From Clostridia bacterium (lineage in GTDB: Bacteria; Bacillota; Clostridia; Christensenellales; CAG-138): a DNA stretch of 64,000 bases. The first letter of the stretch is position 1; every line of letters starts with the position of its first letter. The DNA is taken from contig JAEDIC010000007.1 of the NCBI GenBank assembly GCA_016292635.1, positions 1 through 64,000 on the forward strand. The letters run 5' to 3'. The notes beneath the pieces are model-generated. The model saw only the letters and a program-made list of their open reading frames with translations. It searched no databases and was not told the origin of the DNA. Shown here one piece after another: positions 8,416-17,202 of the stretch. The position numbers and the translations under genes were made by a program.

Positions 8416-9807
8416 ATGCGGGCGTGGGAAATCGAAAGGCTTTCCATAGAAAGCCAGATTCCTGTAAGGCTGGAGGACGATAACGAGGTCCTTTGGGAGG
8501 AGCAGAGCAATTCCGTAGAAGAACGTCTGGACGCCGCTATAAAAATATACTGGGGCTCAAGGGTACCCGGTTCTTTGGCGCGGGATACCATGGCGGTTGC
8601 CGCTATACAGGCGCAGGAAAATCAGGGCACCATCGTGCCCGATGGGGAGCAGCTGCTGCTGGCGGGCTTCCGTGCGGTTACCGAAGACGATATTTCCGGC
8701 CTGCATAGGGCTACCCATGCTCTCTTTGAGGGCTGCCGCAATGCCGTAAAGGACGAATCATCCGATTATTGGAATTACAATTTCTACGAAACATTCGAAG
8801 ATTACGAAAAGGCCGTATCTTTCCCCGAGCCTGTAAAGGTTGACATGGGGGACGCCCTTATGGATCGCATACACGCCGGCTGGCTGTGCCAGATAATCGG
8901 CGGCGCATACGGCACCTGTCTTGAGGGCTACAAAACCGACAACATCCTCAAGGCTTACAACCGCATAGATAAATATCTCCGCAAGCCAAACACATATAAC
9001 GACGACATCACCTACGAGCTTGCGCTGCTGTGCGCATACGAAAAATACGGCAAAAATACCACTAACCACCACATCGCATACGAGTGGCTGGCCCGCATAG
9101 GCTTTGGCTGGTCCGCCGAGGATATGGCTCTGCGCAATCTGCGCTGCGGCATAATGCCCCCCGAAAGCGGACGCTTCAACAATCCCTATCGCGAGTGGAT
9201 AGGCGCCCAGATGCGCGGCGTTATCCTTGGTCAGCTGTATCCCGGCAATCCCCGGGAGGCCGCAAGGGCCGCATGGCAGGACGCGGAAATATCCCATTAC
9301 CACAACGGCATACTGGGCGAGGTGTTCAACGCCGTTATGTGTTCCATGGCCTTCTATGAGAAGGATATAAAGACTCTGGTCGAAAAATCTATCGCCCTGA
9401 TACCCTCCGACACCGAGTACTACAGCATAGTCAGGTTTGCCCTTGACCGCTGCAAGGAAAGCGGCAACTGGAAGGATGCATGGAAGCCCTGCGAGAAGAA
9501 GGTTGAAAAATACAACTGGGTACACGCATACCCCAACGCCGCAGCCGAGGTTGTTGCCCTGTGGTTCGGCGAGGGGGACTTTACCCGCACCATAGAGGTA
9601 TGCGGTCTCTGCGGACAGGATGTGGACTGCAACGCCGCCCAGATAATGACTGTATGGGGCACCATATTCGGCCTTGACGCCATCCCTTCCTATTGGAAAG
9701 ACCCCATCGGCGATAAGCTGGATACCTACGTTCGCGGAATGAGGGTGCTCAGCATACGCAAGCTGTCCGAGCGCACCGCAAACGTGGCCAGGGCGCTGGC
9801 GGAATAA
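8416..9807 (+). CDS. ADP-ribosylglycohydrolase family protein
   Basis: 463 residues. The ARH all-helical fold starts near residue 145 (DRIHAGWLCQIIGGAYG) after an N-terminal region of unknown role. Metal-site motifs are present in variant form: YNDDITYELALL for the first Asp pair, and CGQDVDCNAAQ for the usual GGDTDTNAA. ARH enzymes remove ADP-ribose from proteins or small molecules; some members act on other N-glycosides. The next gene on the same strand is a BMP-type nucleoside-binding lipoprotein, so processing of an imported nucleoside or ADP-ribosyl compound is possible. Start: CGGAGG about 9 nt before the ATG. Two small hairpins (near 9818 and 9841) lie in the 68-bp gap downstream. Confidence 0.85.
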   Translation: MRAWEIERLSIESQIPVRLEDDNEVLWEEQSNSVEERLDAAIKIYWGSRVPGSLARDTMAVAAIQAQENQGTIVPDGEQLLLAGFRAVTEDDISGLHRATHALFEGCRNAVKDESSDYWNYNFYETFEDYEKAVSFPEPVKVDMGDALMDRIHAGWLCQIIGGAYGTCLEGYKTDNILKAYNRIDKYLRKPNTYNDDITYELALLCAYEKYGKNTTNHHIAYEWLARIGFGWSAEDMALRNLRCGIMPPESGRFNNPYREWIGAQMRGVILGQLYPGNPREAARAAWQDAEISHYHNGILGEVFNAVMCSMAFYEKDIKTLVEKSIALIPSDTEYYSIVRFALDRCKESGNWKDAWKPCEKKVEKYNWVHAYPNAAAEVVALWFGEGDFTRTIEVCGLCGQDVDCNAAQIMTVWGTIFGLDAIPSYWKDPIGDKLDTYVRGMRVLSIRKLSERTANVARALAE

Positions 9808-9875
9808 CTTACGTTAATATCCGGAAACCGGATGTTATAAAGCCCAAAACGGGCGCAAATTGAAAGGAGAAAAAC

Positions 9876-10916
9876 ATGAAGAAACTCATTGCTGTCCTTA
9901 TGGTATTGGTAATGGTACTGTCCTTTGCGGGATGCGCACAGGAAACCGCCGAAGAGAGCGCCGACAAGATCCGCCTGGTATACATCGTAAACGGTACCCT
10001 GGGCGACAAGTCCTTCTTCGATTCCGGTAAGGAAGGCCTTGACAAGATCAACGAGCAGTATGGCGATCAGTTCTATACCGAAGTTCGCGAAATGTCCTAT
10101 GATTCCTCCGTATGGGAAGCTTCCGCCATGGATATCGCTTCCGAGGGCTGGGATATCATAGTTCTGGGCACTTGGGATATGCTTGCCATTGCTGACAAGA
10201 TCGCAACCGAGTATCCCGACACCAAGGTATGGTTCTTTGACGAGACCTGGGATTTCGAAGCTATGCCCCATGACAACCTGTACGGTATGCTTTTCGCTCA
10301 GAACGAAGGTTCCTACCTGGTAGGCATGGCTGCCGCCAAGGCTTCCAAGACCGGCAAGGTCGCCTTCATGGGCGGTTACGAGAACACCGTTCTTAAGGAT
10401 TTCGCAATTGGTTACGAGCAGGGCGCCAAGGCCGTTAACCCCGACATCGAAGTTAACGTAAGCTGGACCCAGAGCTTCGACGACAGCTCCATCGGCAAGG
10501 ACATTGCCCTGGGCCTCTATCAGCAGGGCTACGACGTAGTATTCTCCTGCTGCGGTAACTGCGGCCTCGGCGCATTTGATGCCGTTGTTGAGATGGGCGA
10601 AGGCTACTATGTAATCGGCGTTGACGGTAACCAGGGCGAATACTGGGCTTCCATCGGCGAAGATGCCAAGGCTGCCGCCACCATCACCTCCATGCAGAAG
10701 AACGTTAACAACGCGTTCCTGCGTGCTGCCGGCCTCCATCTGGAAGGCAAGGCTCCCTATGGCGAGAATGAAAAGCTGGGTCTGGCTCTGGGCGGCGTAA
10801 GCTTCTCCGTAACCGATGCCACCAACACCATTCTGGGCGCCGATGTTATAGCTGAGATCGAAAAGGCTCAGGAAGACATCATTGGCGGTGCTATCGCTGT
10901 TGATACCGCTTTCTAA
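9876..10916 (+). CDS. BMP-family nucleoside-binding lipoprotein
   Basis: 346 residues. A signal peptide ends in the lipobox LSFAGC, so Cys20 is the likely lipidated residue. The mature part is a BMP/Med-type periplasmic-binding fold (VYIVNGTLGDKSFFDSG, FFDETWD, NEGSYLVGMAAA, VIGVDGNQ). This family (BmpA, PnrA) binds purine or other nucleosides for ABC import. A strong GAAAGGAG precedes the ATG. The downstream hairpin probably makes this gene more abundant than the importer. Codon use is biased to C-ending codons, as expected for a highly expressed gene. Confidence 0.92.
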   Translation: MKKLIAVLMVLVMVLSFAGCAQETAEESADKIRLVYIVNGTLGDKSFFDSGKEGLDKINEQYGDQFYTEVREMSYDSSVWEASAMDIASEGWDIIVLGTWDMLAIADKIATEYPDTKVWFFDETWDFEAMPHDNLYGMLFAQNEGSYLVGMAAAKASKTGKVAFMGGYENTVLKDFAIGYEQGAKAVNPDIEVNVSWTQSFDDSSIGKDIALGLYQQGYDVVFSCCGNCGLGAFDAVVEMGEGYYVIGVDGNQGEYWASIGEDAKAAATITSMQKNVNNAFLRAAGLHLEGKAPYGENEKLGLALGGVSFSVTDATNTILGADVIAEIEKAQEDIIGGAIAVDTAF

Positions 10917-10965
10917 AGCTAACCCCGGAGACCTCACCGTAAATATCAAACGGTAAAGAGACAAG

Positions 10966-11008
10966 CTCTGGCCGTTAACCATGGGCTAACGGCCAGAGTT
11001 CCTTTTTT
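10966..11008 (+). terminator. Attenuating hairpin between the binding protein and importer genes
   Basis: CTCTGGCCGTTA and TAACGGCCAGAG form a 12-bp stem followed by TTCCTTTTTT. Placed directly after the lipoprotein gene, it should stop most transcripts and stabilise the 3' end. Confidence 0.85.
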
Positions 11009-11035
11009 AAAGAAAGAGAAAAAGGAGATCGGCAG

Positions 11036-12586
11036 ATGAAGGACTTCCTTGTGATGGAAAACATCACAAAAGTATACGATAACGGCATAATGGCCAACGA
11101 CAACATATGCTTTTCGGCGGAGAAGGGCGAAATACACGCCATCTGCGGAGAAAACGGCGCCGGAAAGTCCACGTTGATGAAGCTCTTGTTCGGAGTTGAG
11201 CAGCCCAACCAGGGCCGCATCATTATAAGGGGCCAGGAGGCAAAGCTTACTTCCCCTCTTAAGGCCATAGAAATGGGTATAGGCATGGTGTATCAGCACT
11301 TTGTTCTGGTGCCTTCCCTTACTATTGCGGAAAACGTAATGCTGGGCATAGAGCCCAAGAAGGGAATACGCTTTGACCGCGACAAGGCGGTTGAGCTGAC
11401 CCGCGCGATATGCGAAAAATACAACTTTGATATCGATCCCCTGGCAAAGATCGAGGATATCTCGGTCGGCGTCAAGCAGAAGGTTGAAATAGTAAAGGCG
11501 CTTATACGGGGCGCAGAGATACTTATACTGGACGAGCCCACCGCCGTTCTTACTCCCCAGGAGACCAAGGAGCTGTTTGAGCAGCTTAAGATCCTTAAGG
11601 AGGCGGGCCATACCATAATATTCATCTCTCACAAGCTTAATGAGGTCAAGTACCTTTGCGACCGTGTTACCATAATCCGTCACGGACGCACCATGGGCAC
11701 CCATAATGTGGCGGATGTATCCGAGGCGGACATTTCCAGACTTATGGTGGGCACTGACGTTGAACTGACCATAAGCAAGGATGATCCCAAGCCCAAGGAT
11801 GCAGTGCTTAGGGTAAAGAACCTCGTTACCTATAACGAGATAGGGAAAAAGACCCTTAACGGCGTATCATTCACCGTTCGTGAGGGCGAGATAATGGGTA
11901 TCGCCGGCGTTGAGGGAAACGGTCAGCGCGCCCTTATCAACATGATAACCGGCTTCGGCGAGGGCGGCTCCGGCGAGGTATCCATAAACGGCAAGGACAT
12001 ACGCAGCCTCAGCATAAAGCAGCTCCGTCAGGAGGGCCTTGTTCATGTTCCGGAAGACCGCAACGCAATGGGCGTGGCCAAGAATATGTCCATACGGGAA
12101 AACCTTATGGCGGACAAGATAAACCTGCCCAAGTACAACAAGCGCTTTACCCTGAATGACGAAACGATAGAAGCGGACACCAATCAGTGGATAGAGGACT
12201 TCGACGTGCTTTGCAAGGATGGAGAGCAGCAGGTGGGCATGCTGTCCGGCGGTAACGTGCAGAAGGTGGTAGTTGCCCGTGAGCTCACCAGCTATACCAA
12301 GCTCATCGTGTGCGATCAGCCCACCCGCGGAATTGACGTTGGCGCAACCGAGTCCATAAGAAAGCGCCTTGTGCAGATGAGAGACCAGGACAACGCGGTG
12401 CTGCTCGTAAGTGCGGACTTGGGCGAAGTTATGAACCTTTCGGACAGGCTCATCGTAATGTACGGCGGCGAGATAGTGGCCTACTTCCCGGATGTCGCTG
12501 ATATTACCGAGGAAGATCTGGGCTTCTATATGCTGGGCATCAAGCGGATGACCGCCGAGGAGATTGGAGGTGCTTACGTTGAGTAA
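11036..12586 (+). CDS. Nucleoside ABC importer, ATP-binding protein (two ATPase domains)
   Basis: 516 residues with tandem ABC domains as in NupO/RbsA-type importers. The N-terminal Walker A is GENGAGKST (about 36-44) and Walker B is ILILDEPTAVL. The C-terminal domain has a degenerate GVEGNGQR P-loop, the signature LSGGNVQK and Walker B VCDQPTRGID. The energising subunit for the BMP lipoprotein and the two permeases that follow. The stop overlaps the next gene by 8 bases, which implies coupled translation. Confidence 0.93.
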   Translation: MKDFLVMENITKVYDNGIMANDNICFSAEKGEIHAICGENGAGKSTLMKLLFGVEQPNQGRIIIRGQEAKLTSPLKAIEMGIGMVYQHFVLVPSLTIAENVMLGIEPKKGIRFDRDKAVELTRAICEKYNFDIDPLAKIEDISVGVKQKVEIVKALIRGAEILILDEPTAVLTPQETKELFEQLKILKEAGHTIIFISHKLNEVKYLCDRVTIIRHGRTMGTHNVADVSEADISRLMVGTDVELTISKDDPKPKDAVLRVKNLVTYNEIGKKTLNGVSFTVREGEIMGIAGVEGNGQRALINMITGFGEGGSGEVSINGKDIRSLSIKQLRQEGLVHVPEDRNAMGVAKNMSIRENLMADKINLPKYNKRFTLNDETIEADTNQWIEDFDVLCKDGEQQVGMLSGGNVQKVVVARELTSYTKLIVCDQPTRGIDVGATESIRKRLVQMRDQDNAVLLVSADLGEVMNLSDRLIVMYGGEIVAYFPDVADITEEDLGFYMLGIKRMTAEEIGGAYVE

Positions 12587-13736
12587 GGCTGAAAAGAAAA
12601 AGAATACAAAGACCATTCAGCAGATGCTGGATATAAACAGCATGAGCGTAAAGGCAAAGCATAATATGCTGCGCACCGCCGCCGCCATAGGCATAGGCCT
12701 TGCCGTGGCCCTTACGCTGATACTGCTTACCGCAAAAAATCCCAGTCAGGCCGTAAAGTACTTCCTTGCCGCTCCCTTTATGAGCAAGGCATACTTCTCC
12801 CACCTGATAGAGGTTATAATCCCCCTGCTGTTCACCGGCAGTGCGGTATGCATCATGTTCTCCGCAAACCAGTTTAACCTGGGCCTTGAAGGCTCTTTCT
12901 ATCTGGGCGGTCTGGTTGCGGCGATTTCCGGCATATACCTTGTTACCGATGTGCCCTTTATAAGCCCTCTGGTAGGCATACTGTTGGGCGGTATAGTGGG
13001 CGCCATCATCACCACGATACCTGCGCTGCTCCAGTATAAATGGAACGCAAACGTAATGGTATCCTCCCTGATGATGAACTACATTTGCCTGTATTTCGGA
13101 TTGTTTCTGCTGTTCCATTACTTTAAGGATCCCGCCTCCAGCCAGCATACCTATCCCATAGGCGAGGCCGCGGCGCTTACTTCCTTCTTCAAGGGAACCA
13201 AGATACACTCCGGAATCATCATCGCAGCGCTGGTAACGATATTCTCCTACCTGCTGCTGTATCGCACCAGGGTCGGCTACTCACTCAGGGTCACCGGTCA
13301 GAATCCCGTGTTTGCCAAGTATTCCGGACTCAGCGTAGGTGTACTGGCTGTGTTCAGCCAGATTGTGGGCGGCTTTATCGGCGGTATGGGCGGCGCGGTT
13401 CAGATGCTGGGCATCTTTGAACGCTTCCAGTGGGTAGATCTTACCGGCTTTGGCTGGGACGGCGTAACCATTGCCATATTCGCAAAAAACAACCCCAAGT
13501 ACCTGCCCCTTGCTACACTGTTCATCGCTTATTTCCGCACCGGCGCATGGGTAATGTCCTTTAAGGCCGGCGTGCAGATAGACCTGGTATCGGTATTTGA
13601 GGGCATAATGGTGCTGTTCCTGCTGGCGGAGCAGTTCCTCTCCGGCACATACAAGAAGATGGTATTTGAGGATGCGGACCGCAAGCGCAAAGAGCGAGCA
13701 GCCCTCGAAAACAATACGAATAAGGAGGTAGCATAA
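12579..13736 (+). CDS. Nucleoside ABC importer, permease subunit 1
   Basis: 385-residue polytopic permease of the branched-chain/ribose type (BPD_transp_2), with about ten membrane segments. FSANQFNLGLEGSFYLGG is the typical conserved loop of BMP-linked permeases. A TTG at 12579 is chosen as start because GGAGG ends 7 nt upstream and the gene then overlaps the ATPase stop by 8 bases. TTG at 12564 and GTG at 12570 are alternatives. The N-terminus is lysine-rich and cytoplasmic. Confidence 0.9.
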   Translation: MSKAEKKKNTKTIQQMLDINSMSVKAKHNMLRTAAAIGIGLAVALTLILLTAKNPSQAVKYFLAAPFMSKAYFSHLIEVIIPLLFTGSAVCIMFSANQFNLGLEGSFYLGGLVAAISGIYLVTDVPFISPLVGILLGGIVGAIITTIPALLQYKWNANVMVSSLMMNYICLYFGLFLLFHYFKDPASSQHTYPIGEAAALTSFFKGTKIHSGIIIAALVTIFSYLLLYRTRVGYSLRVTGQNPVFAKYSGLSVGVLAVFSQIVGGFIGGMGGAVQMLGIFERFQWVDLTGFGWDGVTIAIFAKNNPKYLPLATLFIAYFRTGAWVMSFKAGVQIDLVSVFEGIMVLFLLAEQFLSGTYKKMVFEDADRKRKERAALENNTNKEVA

Positions 13737-13738
13737 GC

Positions 13739-14683
13739 ATGAGTACCTTCTGGGAAAATCTGGCGGGCATATTTACAAACGCCAATTTCTACTTTGCGGT
13801 TATCCGCGTAACTGCGCCCATACTTTTTGCCACCCTTGGCTGCGCCATCGCCGAAAAGGCAGGCTGTACCAACCTTGGTATGGAAGGCATAATGCTGGTT
13901 GCGGCTTTTACGGGCGTTATCGCATCCGCCTTCTCAGGCAGCGTATGGATAGGCCTTCTGGCTGCCCTTATAGCGGGCGTTGCAATGGGCCTCGTAGTCG
14001 CTTACTTTGCCCTTAAGCTTAAGGTGGATATAATCCTCGTGGGTATAGCGGTAAACCTGATAGGCACCGGCCTAACGGGCTTCCTCATATATGTTTTCAC
14101 CGGCGACCGCTCCACCACCACCTCCCTCCAGAGCGGCGTTCTGCCTCAGGTGCACATCCCCGTGCTGCAGGATATACCGGTTATTGGCAGCATTCTTTCC
14201 GGGCACAATGTGCTTACCTATGTATCATACATAATGGTATTCGTTCTCTCCTTCCTGCTGTATAAGACCTGTCTGGGTCTGCGCATCAGGGCGGTTGGTG
14301 AAAACCCTGACGCCGCAAGCTCCGTTGGCGTTGGCGTGAACAAGACTAAGACCATTGCCCTGGCCATCTCCGGCCTGCTGGGAGGTATGGGCGGCGCCTT
14401 CATGTCCATGGCATACCTGCCTTATTTTGCCAAGGGCATTACTGCCGGCCGCGGCTATATAGCCCTTGCAGCCTGCGCGATGAGCAACGCCAACCCAGTT
14501 GGCTCCATGCTCACTTCCATATTGTTCGGTTTCTTCTATGCTCTTTCCACTTATGCAAGAACCCTGAACATACCGGATCAGCTGGTTACCACCCTGCCTT
14601 ATGCAGCCACCCTCGTGGGCCTGGTTATCTACTCCATAAGGGTAAGGCGCAACGAGCTGAAGAAGCTGAATACCAAGGAATAA
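13739..14683 (+). CDS. Nucleoside ABC importer, permease subunit 2
   Basis: 314-residue second permease of the same superfamily (KAGCTNLGMEGIMLVAAFTG; GENPDAASSVGV). Pairs with the preceding subunit to form the membrane channel. Starts two bases after the previous stop, behind AAGGAGG. Last gene of the importer; a strong terminator follows within 20 bp. Confidence 0.92.
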   Translation: MSTFWENLAGIFTNANFYFAVIRVTAPILFATLGCAIAEKAGCTNLGMEGIMLVAAFTGVIASAFSGSVWIGLLAALIAGVAMGLVVAYFALKLKVDIILVGIAVNLIGTGLTGFLIYVFTGDRSTTTSLQSGVLPQVHIPVLQDIPVIGSILSGHNVLTYVSYIMVFVLSFLLYKTCLGLRIRAVGENPDAASSVGVGVNKTKTIALAISGLLGGMGGAFMSMAYLPYFAKGITAGRGYIALAACAMSNANPVGSMLTSILFGFFYALSTYARTLNIPDQLVTTLPYAATLVGLVIYSIRVRRNELKKLNTKE

Positions 14684-14700
14684 AACAGAATAATACACAA

Positions 14701-14730
14701 AACACCGCTCTCCGCAGGGCGGTGTTTTCT
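14701..14730 (+). terminator. Terminator of the BMP importer operon
   Basis: AACACCGC and GCGGTGTT flank a 10-nt loop and are followed by TTCTCTT. Confidence 0.85.
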
Positions 14731-14731
14731 C

Positions 14732-14779
14732 TTGACAGCGTTATTATTTATGGTATGATTAGTATAACTAATCATACCA
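14732..14779 (+). promoter_or_regulatory. Promoter with a perfect palindromic operator over the -10
   Basis: TTGACA (14732-14737), 16 bp and TATGAT (14754-14759). The 13-bp arms TGGTATGATTAGT (14751-14763) and ACTAATCATACCA (14767-14779) are exact inverted repeats with a 3-bp centre. The operator covers the -10 and the start site and ends against the Shine-Dalgarno. Repression, probably by the AbrB-like product itself, is inferred. Confidence 0.75.
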
Positions 14780-14792
14780 AGGAGGGCTGTAA

Positions 14793-15017
14793 ATGGAATT
14801 CCCGGAGGGCAAATATGCATGGTTGGTAAAGATAGGGGAAAAGGGTCAGTTCGTCATACCCAAGGAGGCCCGGGATATGTTTGACCTACAGCCCGGCAGC
14901 AGCATACTTGTGCTTGGGGATGCCAGGCGCGGCCTTGCCATACTGCCCAGGGATATGCAGAGTAAGTTTGTTTCCCGGATATTCGCGGATATGGAGGTGG
15001 AGGATAATCATGAGTAA
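14793..15017 (+). CDS. AbrB/MazE/SpoVT-family DNA-binding regulator
   Basis: 74 residues with a swapped-hairpin AbrB domain (KIGEKGQFVIPKEARDMFDL, PGSSILVLGD). These dimeric factors regulate transition-state or local genes. AGGAGGG precedes the ATG. The last 8 bases overlap the start of a glycosyltransferase, a pairing that implies joint control. The perfect palindrome over its own promoter is the natural candidate binding site. Confidence 0.9.
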   Translation: MEFPEGKYAWLVKIGEKGQFVIPKEARDMFDLQPGSSILVLGDARRGLAILPRDMQSKFVSRIFADMEVEDNHE

Positions 15018-16185
15018 GATAGTGTTCTTCTGCATACCTGCCCATGGACATACAAACCCCACTCTCGGCGTAGTGAAAGAGCTTGTATCCCGGGGCCATG
15101 AGGTCTGGTATTATTCCTATGAGCTTATGCGAGAGAAGATAGAGGACACAGGAGCAAAGTTCATTCCCTGCGATAAATACGACAGGGAGCAGAAGCTGAC
15201 CCCCAAGGAGGCGGAAAGACTTGGCGGCGATATAGCCTTTTCCACCGAGGTTCTGGTTGATACCACCCTTGCGCTGGATGATGCGGTGTGCCGTGAAATG
15301 GAGCAGCTTAAGCCGGACTGCATAGTTGCGGATTCCATGGCGGTATGGGGCAAGGCGGTGGCAATGAAGCTGGGCATACCCTTCGTATCATCAACCACCA
15401 CTTTTGCCTTCAATAAGCACTCCGCAAAGATAATGAAGCAAAGCCCAAAGGGTCTTCTTTCAATGCTGTTTGCCATGCCAAAGGTAAATAAGCATATAAA
15501 GCGGCTGCAGGATAAGGGCTATCCTATAAACAGCATACTGGACATAATACAAAACGATGACAATACCCATACCGTGGTATATACTTCGCCGGAATTTCAG
15601 CCCTGCGCGGATACTTTTTCGGATAAATACGCCTTCGTGGGGCCGTCAATACGCCCCTCAACAGGGAGTATCCAAAAGGAACGGGAAAAGCTTGTGTATA
15701 TCTCCATGGGCACGGTTAAAAACCGTATGCTGCCCTTTTACAGAAACTGTATTGCCGCTTTTGAGAATACCGATTATCAGGTGATAATGTCGGTTGGCCA
15801 GCAGGTGTCAATGGGCGAGCTTGGGGAGTTGTCCGCAAACATAAAAGCGTTCCACCGGGTGGATCAGATCGCCGTGCTTGAAAAGGCGGATGTGTTTATA
15901 TCCCACTGCGGCATGAATAGCGCCAGCGAAAGCCTGTATTTCGGCGTACCCCTGGTGATGCTGCCCCAGACCACGGAGCAGGGCGGCGTGGCGGAAAGGG
16001 TGCTGCAGCTGGGTGCGGGAATAAAGCCGGAGGGTACGAACGCAGCTTCCATTCGTGCCGCTGTAAATCGTGTATTTGATGACCCTTCATACAGGGAAAA
16101 CGCCGCCGCAATCGGCGCGGGATTCAGGCGCTGCACTGGGGCCGCAGGCGGGGCGGATAAAATACTGAGCCTTTGCCGCGGCTAA
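15010..16185 (+). CDS. MGT-type (macrolide/UDP-glycosyl) glycosyltransferase
   Basis: 391 residues of the GT-B fold. N-terminal IPAHGHTNPTLGVVKELVSR binds acceptor and the C-terminal nucleotide-sugar site reads VFISHCGMNSASESLYFGVP followed by LPQTTEQG. Related enzymes glycosylate macrolides, diacylglycerol or small hydrophobic toxins; the acceptor here is unknown. The ATG overlaps the AbrB gene stop. A bidirectional terminator follows. Confidence 0.9.
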   Translation: MSKIVFFCIPAHGHTNPTLGVVKELVSRGHEVWYYSYELMREKIEDTGAKFIPCDKYDREQKLTPKEAERLGGDIAFSTEVLVDTTLALDDAVCREMEQLKPDCIVADSMAVWGKAVAMKLGIPFVSSTTTFAFNKHSAKIMKQSPKGLLSMLFAMPKVNKHIKRLQDKGYPINSILDIIQNDDNTHTVVYTSPEFQPCADTFSDKYAFVGPSIRPSTGSIQKEREKLVYISMGTVKNRMLPFYRNCIAAFENTDYQVIMSVGQQVSMGELGELSANIKAFHRVDQIAVLEKADVFISHCGMNSASESLYFGVPLVMLPQTTEQGGVAERVLQLGAGIKPEGTNAASIRAAVNRVFDDPSYRENAAAIGAGFRRCTGAAGGADKILSLCRG

Positions 16186-16200
16186 AAGCATACGCAAATA

Positions 16201-16232
16201 AAAACCGGCAGGACGCGTTCTGCCGGTTTTTA
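16201..16232. terminator. Bidirectional terminator between convergent genes
   Basis: AAAACCGGCAG and CTGCCGGTTTT form an 11-bp stem with an 8-nt loop, ending in T on one strand and beginning in A on the other. It serves the glycosyltransferase (+) and the EamA exporter (-). Confidence 0.85.
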
Positions 16233-16247
16233 TTTGCAGTAAGTTTG

Positions 16248-17108
16248 TTATGCCGTAACTTCTCCAGGCTTTCTGCCTGCAACTATTACTTCGCCGAATA
16301 CCCCGATGAGCACTATCACGAAGGCGATAATGCCGATGGCGTCGGTGCTTTCATGGAGAAACAGGGCTACCCATGTGGGGGCCAGCACCATTTCTATGGG
16401 GGCCAGCATACCGGCGGTCTTGCTGCTGATATACCTTACTCCCATATAGTAGAATGCATAACCCGCGCCAAACTGCACAACGCTCAGCACCAGTATCATG
16501 GGCCATGCGGAGGCGGGAACGGACATTACGGCCTGTATGGGGGAATCCACCATGAATATGAACAGCACAGCCGACAGCACAAGGCAGCAGAGGGATGCGG
16601 TGCCGATGGGACAATCTCCCACAACCCGCTTGCTGAAGTAGGTCATGGCGGCGTGGGTAAAGCTGGTGCAGAGGGCAACCAGGTTGCCCGCCATGGTGAC
16701 CCCTTCGCCCTTGGAACACATGAAGAGAATAATGCCGACAAGCAGCGCCACCAGGGGCCATGTGCGGGAAAGATGAAAGGGCTCGCCCTTTTTGCGCTCC
16801 GCAAGATACAGCCATATTGGGGAGGTGAACTGCATACTGATGGCAACGGGGGTGCTGGTCATGCGCACCGAGAAGATTATCAGGGTGCATTGCCCGGTAA
16901 AAGCGATGAACAGCATAAGGGTCTTCCAGCTCCAGTTTATCTTTTTGGGCCGGAGAAAGGGCAGCAGCACCAGTCCCGCTATGCCTCCCCTAAGGGCGGA
17001 AAGCAGCACGGAGTCCACGGATATGGTCTTTAGCAGTATGGCGTTCAGGCTGAACAGGGCGGAGCCCAGTATGGTGAGCGCCATGCCCAGATGGGTCTTG
17101 TTTTTCAT
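16248..17108 (-). CDS. EamA/DMT-family transporter
   Basis: 286 residues, about ten membrane segments in two EamA repeats (about 10-140 and 150-280). Family members export metabolites such as amino acids, or import nucleotide sugars; the substrate is unknown. Both repeats carry the usual short hydrophobic helices and a final APIEMVLAPTWVALFLHE block. Shine-Dalgarno is weak (CGAGG about 14 nt upstream). Divergent from the rRNA methylase. Confidence 0.88.
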   Translation of the reverse strand: MKNKTHLGMALTILGSALFSLNAILLKTISVDSVLLSALRGGIAGLVLLPFLRPKKINWSWKTLMLFIAFTGQCTLIIFSVRMTSTPVAISMQFTSPIWLYLAERKKGEPFHLSRTWPLVALLVGIILFMCSKGEGVTMAGNLVALCTSFTHAAMTYFSKRVVGDCPIGTASLCCLVLSAVLFIFMVDSPIQAVMSVPASAWPMILVLSVVQFGAGYAFYYMGVRYISSKTAGMLAPIEMVLAPTWVALFLHESTDAIGIIAFVIVLIGVFGEVIVAGRKPGEVTA

Positions 17109-17167
17109 GGGGAGAATAACCTCGAAATCAGTTTATCCACAAGGATTATATGGGCAAAATGAACCGC

Positions 17168-17196
17168 TGTCAAACACAAAGATAATATGGTATACT
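17168..17196 (+). promoter_or_regulatory. Promoter placing the start site on the ATG (leaderless)
   Basis: TGTCAA (17168-17173), 17 bp and TATACT (17191-17196) with a TGG extension. Only 6 nt separate the -10 from the ATG at 17203, and no Shine-Dalgarno is present. Confidence 0.6.
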
Positions 17197-17202
17197 CTTG
17201 CC

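Noticed and set aside
16792..17202. N-terminal extension of the rRNA methylase to 16792
   Set aside because: It would overlap the EamA gene on the other strand and adds no conserved domain; the RsmF-like protein starts cleanly at 17203.
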